From Cyclospora cayetanensis (taxonomy: Eukaryota > Apicomplexa > Conoidasida > Eucoccidiorida > Eimeriidae), in assembly GCF_002999335.1 (NCBI RefSeq), contig NW_020312328.1, positions 1-12,168 of the forward strand: DNA of 12,168 nt, written 5' to 3'. The notes under the pieces were generated by a model. It was not told where the DNA came from, did not search any database, and saw only the letters and a program-made list of their open reading frames with translations. Every line of letters starts with the position of its first letter. Positions within the stretch are counted from its first letter, which is position 1. This document shows positions 1-7,575 of the stretch, piece by piece. Made by a program: the position numbers and the translations under genes.

Positions 1-1
1 A

Positions 2-109
2 CTGCCCTTAGCACCGGCCACAGTTGATTGGGCAACACAAATTCTACGAGGCCCTCTGCGGGGTCACCACGAATGTCTGCTCCAGCATCTTCGAGAAAGT
101 CGGCAGGAG
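2..109 (+). repeat. Left arm of a perfect 108-base inverted repeat
   Basis: This segment is the exact reverse complement of 12060-12167, with no mismatch or gap over 108 bases. Identity stops after 109 (a here, c in the other arm) and the outermost bases, 1 and 12168, also do not pair. On this strand it is read as 36 codons inside the long frame 2-2416, in the same phase as the other arm is read in the minus-strand frame. The encoded segment includes WATQILRGPLRGHHECLLQH, which looks helical and charged. No transposase or target-site duplication is visible, so a transposon terminus is not supported. Confidence 0.95.
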
Positions 110-2416
110 AATCTGACGCGAGCCTGCAGTTCAACGCTTCTGCCAGAGCAACCTCCGGAATCCCCAACGAACCATGTTGCTTCGCAGTCATGCCAAGGGC
201 TTCTTGCTTATGCGCTGTCTGGCACTGTCTCTCCAGAAGCTGTTCCACAGACAGCCTCTGCGACGCAGTGCCCTACGCGTTCCTGCGTAGAACCTGCAAG
301 CGCCTCTGTTGTTCCGCTACATCCGGCTTCAGGCCAGCCCATAGCGGAAGCACCATTTTTGGGGGAGCTGGATCTCGAGCCTCTTACTCATGCTTCCGAA
401 TCTCCTGCACCCCTTAATTCACCCTACAACGATGCGCCTGAAGAACACGGGGTTGCCAAGGAGTCAACACACGGTGACGCATCCTGGGCAGAAGAGACTG
501 ACAGTCTCAATGGAGGCATTGCCATGTGCCAGAAAAAAAGACCTACCTCTGGACACAATGTTGCGCCCTTCGTGGCAGTGGAGCATTCAAAGCCTGGCAT
601 TGTGAGTGGTGATGGACGACGGGGGCCAGTGGATGCTCCACCCATCCAGCCTTCGCAGCGTCAAGCAGACAACTGCGCGCTGCAGTGTCATCCCGAGCTG
701 GAGCCACAAGCTGAACGGCCTAAAACGTTTGCTCCACCTTCCAGGCATTGTAAGAAGCATGATGCTTCAGTGAGGATTCCTACGTCAGCACATGTACGTG
801 CCTACTGGGCTCTTCAGAGGTGCCATGGTTCACCGGCAGGAGCTGTGGACTCTCTGCCCGTACTACCTAGAAGCGTCCCGGCAGCTCAGGCTCCGAACTT
901 TCCGTCCCTTGGTGTCAGAGCAACAAACTTGCAGCAGCTGTTTGGAGTCGTTGGGGAGTGGCAGAAGAAAGACAGTACGGTAGAACCTAGAACGGCATTC
1001 TCTCCACCCTTGCGGAGTAGGTCGTATGCTCCAGCGGAGGAATCCCAGCCACCTACACAATGCAAAACTTTCCAGCCAGGTACGCCGATACCACTGCAGC
1101 ATCCGCATTCTCCATGTTCCAGTTCATTGGAAGGCAGCCCCATGACGACATCGCTTTGCACCATTACCATTCCCGAAAAGGCGTCAGGAACCCCTTTGGC
1201 CTGCACGTGGCAGAGTGCACCAGCTTGCAGATGCTCCCCAAACTGGGGATCTCCCACTTGCTGTACCTACTCGCGTCCTCAGTGGGAGTCATTGAGTGGT
1301 ACTCCCAAGTCAGAGATACGGGCCTGCCAGCCCAACGAAGAGAGTGCAAAACCATTGGATCGCCAATCCGAGTTAGGGGCGACCCCGACTCCAAAACTCG
1401 CACCAAAATCCAGTGTCGGCGGGCCTAGCTTTACTGCTGGCAGTGAAGTTCGAGGCATAGAATCCAGCATCGCAAAGTTACGCTTGGCTGGTCCTAGGAT
1501 TCCTCTTCAGAAGTCCTCACAATTCTTGTTGCCTGTTACACCTGAACCCTCGCCAAGTGTTTCAATATACTCTGCGAGAGAAAGCAGCTCCTCTGGGAGT
1601 GCTCTGCTTTTCAGCGATAACCCCGACGATGAGAGCGGGTCAGTCCTGTGTGGCGTCATGTCCGGCACTCAGCAGCCGGAGATAGCCAGTCGACCGCAGG
1701 ATGCAGATACTGCGGGAAGCCATGATGGAACGTCGCCTGTTTACTTAAGCCCCCTTGTGGATATTACACAGAGGCACCGAGGCGATACTGGAAGATTGAT
1801 AGTCGCGTCACAGGCATCTCGGACCGTGGAGTCGCGAATGTTGAAACGGGTGGTGCGATCCCTATGCAGCTCAGTGTCAGGTACTAACAGCTGTTCAGAA
1901 CAGCGATTGCTGGAAAAGTGCGATTCGGTATCCCAACCAACTCGTTCCAAGCGATTCAACAAGTACTATTCTCGGACACAGCGACAAAACGCCGAGCCAC
2001 TACAACGCGAGTCAGAAAAGTCGCATTGCGTTGGCTTCAGGCGGCGTGTAAGCCGGCGGCTGCTCCCCCATCGTTACCCTTCAGTAGCGACTCCCCCCTG
2101 TACAGCAGCAGGTATCCCAAAGCCAGCAACGCGACGGCGCTATAGACGAATGCTCCATTATCGCCGTCGTACTGGGGCGGATCCAGGTTCGCGGTTCACG
2201 GTTCCAGAGAATACGGGGCCTACAAGTAACAGCGGTTGCGAAGTGTACATGGATGACACCGGAACTGCACGAAAGAGCGGAAGCTTGTCGGAGATGCGGG
2301 GGTACTCTAGACGCTTAATTCGACTGCCAATCTCGTTTTCTCATGGAGTAAGGCGCGGAACTTTTGTGTTTGCGAGGTACATGCAGGGCAAGACCTGTAG
2401 TTCCGAGAGTGCGTAG
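2..2416 (+). CDS. Large Ser/Pro-rich protein of unknown function (5'-partial)
   Basis: The frame is open from the left edge to a TAG at 2414-2416, giving 804 codons with no stop. At this base composition that is strong evidence of coding. The true start lies outside the window; the first internal in-frame ATG is at 524. The first 36 codons are the inverted-repeat segment shared with the minus-strand frame at the other end. The rest is low-complexity and probably disordered: rich in Ser, Pro, Thr and Gln with scattered Cys, and lacking membrane spans or a signal peptide. The last ~200 codons become strongly basic, with clusters such as GFRRRVSRRLLPHRYP and TRRRYRRMLHYRRR, which would suit nucleic-acid or membrane-surface contact or a nuclear localisation signal. 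No known domain was recognised. Introns read through in frame cannot be excluded. Coding is likely; the function is unknown. Confidence 0.6.
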   Translation: MPLAPATVDWATQILRGPLRGHHECLLQHLRESRQENLTRACSSTLLPEQPPESPTNHVASQSCQGLLAYALSGTVSPEAVPQTASATQCPTRSCVEPASASVVPLHPASGQPIAEAPFLGELDLEPLTHASESPAPLNSPYNDAPEEHGVAKESTHGDASWAEETDSLNGGIAMCQKKRPTSGHNVAPFVAVEHSKPGIVSGDGRRGPVDAPPIQPSQRQADNCALQCHPELEPQAERPKTFAPPSRHCKKHDASVRIPTSAHVRAYWALQRCHGSPAGAVDSLPVLPRSVPAAQAPNFPSLGVRATNLQQLFGVVGEWQKKDSTVEPRTAFSPPLRSRSYAPAEESQPPTQCKTFQPGTPIPLQHPHSPCSSSLEGSPMTTSLCTITIPEKASGTPLACTWQSAPACRCSPNWGSPTCCTYSRPQWESLSGTPKSEIRACQPNEESAKPLDRQSELGATPTPKLAPKSSVGGPSFTAGSEVRGIESSIAKLRLAGPRIPLQKSSQFLLPVTPEPSPSVSIYSARESSSSGSALLFSDNPDDESGSVLCGVMSGTQQPEIASRPQDADTAGSHDGTSPVYLSPLVDITQRHRGDTGRLIVASQASRTVESRMLKRVVRSLCSSVSGTNSCSEQRLLEKCDSVSQPTRSKRFNKYYSRTQRQNAEPLQRESEKSHCVGFRRRVSRRLLPHRYPSVATPPCTAAGIPKPATRRRYRRMLHYRRRTGADPGSRFTVPENTGPTSNSGCEVYMDDTGTARKSGSLSEMRGYSRRLIRLPISFSHGVRRGTFVFARYMQGKTCSSESA

Positions 2417-4268
2417 GAACGCGCTCCCAATGGACTCACTAACTTTTTGACAAAGTGTTGGGATAACTGTTACAACTCGCGTTGCTGAGGCCAGATCTCA
2501 TGATCTCTGTGCTTAGCTGAAAAACCAGCACATGGCGGCCACACAGAATGCTCTCCCTAGCAATTTCTGCACGGTTATGCAAGTACAGCGCCAACAGCTT
2601 ATGTGTATTTCATCCTTATTCGACTTTGTGTCTTACAGTATTTGTTATAGCTTCCGCAATATCATCGAGGCAACAGGCCCACATGTTTGCTGTAGATTCC
2701 CGTTGTGCCGTGTTTGTACTGAATGCAATTAGTGCTGCCCTGTTCGGTCGGTCGTGCATTCAGTGCACCCAGAGAACGCTTCTCAGCTGCGGAAGAGTTT
2801 TGAGGCTTGTGTTCCCGAGACCACCAGTTTCATATGGTTGTCCTGGCTATCAAGCCCTGCTCTTGTCGCTTGTAGGAAGCTGATTGTGTAACTCCTAGGG
2901 TTTGTTGATGCGTCACCCCCATGCGTGTTGTATCTAAATACTCCCAGGGCATTTCGTGAGCATTGTGAAGCAATCCCTTTCCTATGGTGGTGCTGATGAC
3001 GAACGATGGAGAGCAATGATGGGCACTGTTATGTGCTCCGAGCAACGACCTGCTCGCGCTTTCCTGTGCCCCTTGCAGCACCCCGCTGCTCAAATCTACA
3101 TTTTTTCCAGGCAAATCCACATGCTCCCCCTCCGTTTTTACTATGGCGCATTACCCCCTATGTTCAAAGTACCGCGTTGGGCCCAATGGTTAGTGGGCTG
3201 GGCCCCGCATAGGACATATGCACATCTGCAATCGACTATGGTTGTCAACGCTGGTACTTGTTGCACGCTGACAAAGATGTAATTCAGTAGGAGTCTGATA
3301 CGACGAAACATTGACGCTTTGCACTTAGTCGCGATGGCGACGCTATTATTATAGAATTGACCCGTTGCGAACTGCCAAAAATACACCGTTGCTTCTCCGC
3401 TAGCGCATTAGGAGGCTGCACCTGTCAGACTCATACTAGCATTACTACCTTCAACAAACTGTCGGATCATTTACCCTAGTCCGGGAAACTGCGGCCTTGT
3501 AGCCGTATATTCCGTTACCAGCGGCTAACTGCCAACCAATTTTCCTAGCTCCAGTCCTGTAGTACCGATGAATTGGTATTTCATACTAGTAGCTACCAGA
3601 ATATGTGGGTGGGCACTGGGTCACCCACGCTCTGCCTCTGGCCCATGCCCCTCAGCTTTTTCTAAATGAGCGGAGAAGGACAGCTACAGTTCGTGTTACT
3701 GCACATGTTGAGCACTCAGAGCTAGCTGCACATGGCATCCGTATACGAAGGGCGAAATCCCGAAGTTCTTTGTGTTGTTCCCGTTGCATCTTTGGCATAT
3801 AGTCAGTTCTCGATGAGCCTTGATGTGCAATGTGGCGTTACTCGTAGAGGGCAAAAAGCGAACTGCTTGGATGCTGGTAAAGTGGTGGCCATGGGAAAGA
3901 GAAGCACTTCACAAGGATCGATGTAGTGGGCATGGCGTGTCAGCCAGCACACGGACGCTCAGGTACTTCGTGCCAGAATACGCGCAGTACTGCTATACCG
4001 GTTGGTGCTGCAGATTTTTCGCAGATGGAAAGAATTCTGAACACCTACACCAAACCAGTCTTAGGACCTTGGTAATACTCGCGGAAACCGAAATGCACGC
4101 AAGGGAGCATAGCCCATCAGATGGGCGGGGATGGAAGGGCAATATAGAGGTCGTTTTCACTTGTTACTCAATGGTAACAGACATGCCAGCGGAGCTTGTC
4201 CACTTGTCCAGAACCCTAGAAAGGCTTCCATTTGGCGAAGTTCCAGGTGGAATGTAGCGCTTCCTCTA
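2417..4268. other. Gene-poor interval with no supported gene
   Basis: About 1.85 kb between the large plus-strand frame and repeat copy A. Short frames exist, the longest being 145 codons at 3820-4257 (+), but none shows a recognisable domain, a leader or biased composition. Small structural items are a 7-bp GC-rich hairpin at 3605-3628, a 10-base palindrome (ttgggcccaa) at 3177-3186, and a telomere-unit-like ctagggttt at 2895-2903. The 3' UTR of the upstream gene must lie at its left end. No tRNA or rRNA was seen. Confidence 0.6.
3605..3628. other. Short GC-rich hairpin
   Basis: gtgggtg at 3605-3611 pairs perfectly with cacccac at 3622-3628 across a 10-base loop. It lies in the non-coding interval with no adjacent gene end, so no role can be assigned. 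Confidence 0.4.
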
Positions 4269-4415
4269 CGTCTCCGTAGGGAGACGCTCAACTGCAGACT
4301 CGATAAAACCTGATAGGAAGCTATTTATTTTATTCAAAAGGACTCCCGCCTTCCCGCTCTCCGCGCTCCTCAGGGTTCGAGAGATTGGGGGAGAGGGACA
4401 GCTAGGGCGCCGCTA
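4269..4415 (+). repeat. Structured dispersed repeat, copy A
   Basis: This is the most complete of three diverged copies (the others are near 6461 and 7443), all in the same orientation. It opens with a perfect 7-bp hairpin, cgtctcc/ggagacg, around the loop gtag (4269-4286). A second hairpin has an outer stem ataaaa/ttttat (4303-4308 with 4328-4333) and an inner stem atag/ctat (4313-4316 with 4321-4324) closed by a gaag loop. A third stem is ctctcc/ggagag (4357-4362 with 4390-4395), extended by three pairs past a two-base bulge. An ACA follows at 4398-4400, then gctagggcgc. A GGTTCGA at 4374-4380 resembles the start of a Pol III B box. The class is uncertain: it could be a SINE-like or MITE-like element, a fragment of organellar DNA, or a structured RNA. 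It lies just beyond the 3' end of the minus-strand gene at 4433-5281. Confidence 0.6.
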
Positions 4416-4432
4416 CGTGCAATCATTCAAAT

Positions 4433-5281
4433 TTACTGCAACAAACCATCTACAGTCGCTTCGTTAGTTTGGGGACATATTTCCACCGCCAAAACTCGAC
4501 GGCTCTTCCATGGGAGGAAGGGAGAAAACGAAATCGTCACCTCTCCTGGCCCTGCCTGCGGTACGTGAGGTATCCAGGAACCCGACTTGAGAGGAGCACT
4601 TAGAGCCAAAATGACTTCCGGACTGCCAGGAGGAAATCCTAGCTCTACCTCCATGAGCGGAGGTTGTAACGGTCGCCTTCTCACTTGCCAAATACCTTTG
4701 AAAGTGTAGCTGACCATGGGGCAGAAGGAGGGAATGCGTAAGGTTGCTAGGCGGTCGCTAGACAGGTACAGGGAAAGGTGCTTGCCACTATGCAGAGCAT
4801 CCCATACTCGAAGGAAGTCTGTTGCTGCACGAGGACCAGCAGCTGCTCTCACTGATTCTGCAGCTGAATCCCTTTCAGATGTGCCTGCTGTATGCCCTTC
4901 TGGTAGATCCTGCAATTTTCCTCGGAGGGACCATTCCCCTGATAACGATGCCTCGGAAAACTCGGGGGGTGGCGCAGCCCAGAAAGGTATTAGAGCCAGC
5001 GGCAGCTGAGGTGGCTGCAAGGTACAATCAATGCTAGAGCAAGACGATAATGTGGGGCTTAAGAACTTGGAACTAACTCGCCGACGTGCCTGGTTCGACA
5101 CGGCCGCTGCTGGAAACGGGTGCCGGCAAAAACGTGGCACAAGTGCTGCAGACGCTCCTGCTGTGCAAAGGCACACTGCTGCTGCAAAAAGAACGAAGAC
5201 AGCTACCGCTCTAGGACAGCAGCGGGCTGGATTACAGCTTCTTAAAAATCGAGCTTCCAACGAGCCCACGATGCTTTCCAT
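4433..5281 (-). CDS. Putative apicoplast-targeted protein of unknown function
   Basis: The frame is 282 codons from ATG at 5281 to TAA at 4433. It is open a further 77 codons upstream to 5512, but this ATG places a signal peptide near the N-terminus. Residues about 25-45 are hydrophobic (AVAVFVLFAAAVCLC) and end in TAGASA, a good signal-peptidase site near residue 45. About 50 residues rich in Arg, Ser, Pro and Ala with almost no acidic residues follow (such as QARRRVSSKF), as in an apicoplast transit peptide. From about residue 100 the protein looks folded, with alternating hydrophobic stretches that suggest beta strands: LSGEWSLRG near 113-121, then RIPSFCPMVSYTFKGIWQVR, MEVELGFPPG and VTISFSPFLPW. 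An Ala/Glu/Gly-rich insert follows the first strand. I do not recognise the family. The C-terminal ~15 residues could be intron read-through. The leader is well supported; plastid import and function are inference. Confidence 0.7.
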   Translation of the reverse strand: MESIVGSLEARFLRSCNPARCCPRAVAVFVLFAAAVCLCTAGASAALVPRFCRHPFPAAAVSNQARRRVSSKFLSPTLSSCSSIDCTLQPPQLPLALIPFWAAPPPEFSEASLSGEWSLRGKLQDLPEGHTAGTSERDSAAESVRAAAGPRAATDFLRVWDALHSGKHLSLYLSSDRLATLRIPSFCPMVSYTFKGIWQVRRRPLQPPLMEVELGFPPGSPEVILALSAPLKSGSWIPHVPQAGPGEVTISFSPFLPWKSRRVLAVEICPQTNEATVDGLLQ

Positions 5282-6460
5282 CTGTTCCGTGCTGCATCTA
5301 GAGATTGCTCCGCCGGACAAAGCTAAATCTGGAGCACAAATGTGCCCCTGGCGGTTTGCAGTTGATAGCCGTAGTTTGCCGGTAGTTGCTGTGCTACGTA
5401 TTCGGCGCCCCCCTACCATATGGAGAAGGACAGCACGAAAAAACAAGGTGGTGTGACCTGTTTTGCCTTTAAGGACGTTGCTGAGATGTCTGCCATATTC
5501 CACTAGCTGCATACATGCCCATCCATAGACGTATTATAACCATGGGAGAGTGGAGGGGTAACTTTCATTAGAATGTTGGTTTTATCTGTTAGTGAGCGCG
5601 CACAAGTCCTGGTCACTGCACCTGTTGACTTCAATGCTAATGTCGATGAACTGTGCATGGAAGCCCGGTGAAGAAGTTGAACAGATTCGCTTTCCAAGTG
5701 AAAAGCCAAAACACACTATATTTCTGGATGTGGAATCTCTTCGGCGGTACAACACGGTGGATGAGGTAGGGCTGCATGTTCGATCCCCACTGCTACGAAA
5801 CATGCGCAACTGTCTTGCCCCTTTAAAAATTTTCACAGATACACAATAAATCGTGCCTTGCCATGATATATCTATGCATCTCACTTATTACCAAATTCTA
5901 CAATAGTGTTCTGTACAAGAAGGAAGGTGCGCAGGAGCTTTATTCGTGACAGGAATGCTCACGAAAGCTGTTCGTGTCGCAGCTCGGGTCGCTTTTCAGG
6001 AGACACTCTTAGACTTGCAGCAAAAGCCGCATAACCCATTCAAGGGCGTAAAAACAGGCAATCCATATTGCAGCCGCTGTGATGTTTTGCCCATTTGTGA
6101 GGTGAGCCCACACTGAATTTGTGCACTCTGCAGCTGGGCAAGCTACGCTGAATGAGTTCATCACCTAGGGTTTTCGTATAAGAAACTACCTAAGCTTTGC
6201 TCGCATGGCTCTGTCGCCCTCATACGATCCTTTTTCTATCGCAGGGCTAGCTTTTTTGTGCAAACTGCACGGTGGTCGATGTGCTCACTTTATCAACTGG
6301 CATGCAGATGTCTGGAATGCACGGGGCTAGCAACTACTAACAAATTAGTTTTCAGATCACCTTTCAGGTTGGAATCATGTAGAGTGATATTAAGTAGCGG
6401 GGAAAAGTCGCAGCCTTTAATTTAGAAAAAAAGTAATTGCCTCGTAATACTCCAGTCAAG
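5282..6460. other. Upstream and gene-poor interval
   Basis: The right-hand flank of the minus-strand gene, where its promoter and 5' UTR should lie. No TATA-like or initiator element could be assigned with confidence. The only frame of note is 5592-5849 (+), 85 codons from a GTG, whose second half is fairly charged (GEEVEQIRF, IFLDVESLRRYNTVDEVG). It has no ATG in good context near its start and no recognised domain, so it is at best a gene relic or a terminal exon. A ctagggttt occurs at 6165-6173. No RNA gene was seen. Confidence 0.5.
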
Positions 6461-6610
6461 GTCTCCGTAGGGAGATATCAAACTCCACACTCAATACAAA
6501 CCTAATAGGAAACTGTCGAGTATTTGCAAAAAAAATCTTGCTTCCGTCTGTCGATGCCCCTTCGAGGTCTAGAAATCAAAGGCGACGGACACCTAGAATG
6601 CGCGAAGCTG
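6461..6610 (+). repeat. Structured dispersed repeat, copy B
   Basis: It begins with the same gtctccgtagggaga block as copy A, followed by a recognisably similar stretch (cacactcaata, aacctaataggaa). The same three stems can be drawn. The opening hairpin is tctcc/ggaga plus a wobble. The second hairpin has outer stem aatac/gtatt (6493-6497 with 6520-6524) and inner stem atag/ctgt (6505-6508 with 6513-6516) around a gaaa tetraloop. The third stem is gtctgtcg/cgacggac (6546-6553 with 6583-6590), 8 bp with one G-U pair. The ACA is at 6589-6591. The third stem has almost no sequence in common with that of copy A yet still pairs, the pattern expected when structure is conserved. Between the hairpins lies an A-run where copy A has aaaagga. 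Confidence 0.55.
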
Positions 6611-7442
6611 CACCCTACGGGCTTTCTGATCATTCAGAGCTTTTTGCCCATCGAGTCTAGCGCAGACGCGCGCAACACTGCATTTCCTTGTGTCCCATAA
6701 CCGCTACTCTGCAATAAGCAGTTGTACACATAAAGCACCCAGCTGTCCTTGAAAATTCTATTAAGGCTCCCCATAACTCGCCTTTGCAGCCCAACTATGG
6801 CATTAAACAGTTCTAGCGTCATACCGGTGTACTTCATTTAACGAGAACGAGGGGGGGTTATCGTTCTGCGTCTGTTGCCTGGGTGAATAGGGAGCTTGTG
6901 AGAAAGTTTTATGAAGACAATGCCGAGGAGAGCGTGCTCCGTGTATTTTCTCAGATACTAATTGACCAATATGAGGCATCAGGTAACCTCGCTTCACAAT
7001 AATCCTGTTCGGAATTTAGAGCTCACTCACGTGCTCCACCTTCCGTCCTTTTCTGGCACCAGCACCAGGTCATGCCCAAAAGCGCTGGTACAATGGCCAC
7101 ACTTCCCCTCTTTGAAGAATCGCTTGCCTGCCCCTCAATCTCCTCTACCAGCTATGAGGCTCCTGTGTTCTTTCTGGCTTGGAGACCGGCCTCTGGCACC
7201 TCGACAGGCTTTTGTGCCACCGTATACTTTCATTGTCACGTGGTATTTCCCCAAAGTGTTGCCAAGGAAGATCAAAGTACTGAATTTTTAACTACTTTGA
7301 TCGATATGTGGCTGTTGTTGCAGGGAAGCCTGACATCCCACTGCATCTACAACCAGTGCATGAGCAGTGAGCGGCTGCATTGAACCATGCGGTGCTACCA
7401 ACTCCACCGTCGCATCCCAAATCTCCATATTGCCACACTAGC
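6611..7442. other. Gene-poor interval between repeats B and C
   Basis: No confident gene. A plus-strand frame is open from about 7009 to 7383, with its first ATG at 7072; it is somewhat C-rich and encodes segments such as TLPLFEESLACPSISSTS. A second overlapping frame (6962-7291) competes with it and neither has a recognisable domain, so it is not called as a gene. A perfect 10-bp hairpin lies at 7270-7302. Confidence 0.5.
7270..7302. other. Perfect 10-bp hairpin with AT-rich loop
   Basis: gatcaaagta at 7270-7279 pairs exactly with tactttgatc at 7293-7302 across a 13-base loop containing a run of five T. It lies inside the weak frame at 7072-7383, about 150 bases before repeat copy C. It could be a small foldback or a transcript hairpin; nothing in the sequence assigns a role. 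Confidence 0.5.
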
Positions 7443-7575
7443 CTCTCCAATGAATACGTGCCTAATAGAGCGCTATTGAGTGTTCCTTGAACGAACTCCC
7501 GCGTTCTCGTGCCTCCACCCTCAAAGTTCCAGACACGAAGGGACCGAGACAGCTATGGTGCGCGCAGCAGCAGCC
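7443..7575 (+). repeat. Structured dispersed repeat, copy C (5'-shortened)
   Basis: This copy lacks the opening hairpin and about 25 bases after it, but keeps the rest. The outer stem is aatac/gtgtt (7453-7457 with 7480-7484, one wobble). The inner stem is aatag/ctatt (7464-7468 with 7473-7477) around agcg. Next is the block gaactcccgcgttctcg, close to copy A's gactcccgccttcccgctc. The third stem is tctcg/cgaga (7505-7509 with 7545-7549), and ACA is at 7549-7551, followed by gctatggtgcgcgc, matching copy A's gctagggcgc. The position equivalent to copy A's GGTTCGA reads gttcca. The match to copy A is stronger in the 3' half; to copy B it is stronger at cctaatag. Confidence 0.55.

Noticed and set aside
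3820..4257. 145-codon plus-strand frame
   Set aside because: No leader, domain or compositional bias, with Trp/Cys-scattered sequence typical of chance frames. It ends just before a repeat and has no supporting context.
5775..5800. tRNA T-arm-like gttcgatcccc
   Set aside because: The bases on either side of the loop do not pair as a 5-bp T stem, and no acceptor, D or anticodon arm could be drawn around it.
4303..6520. Hammerhead ribozyme in the repeat (ctgatag, gaaac, gtc-like words)
   Set aside because: The core order CUGANGA, stem II, GAAA, stem III, cleavage triplet could not be fitted in any copy; the gaaa in copy B is a hairpin loop.
7564..7575. GCA/CAG repeat as an Eimeria-type microsatellite signature
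   Set aside because: Only three or four units occur here and near 11750, too few to be diagnostic of Eimeria.
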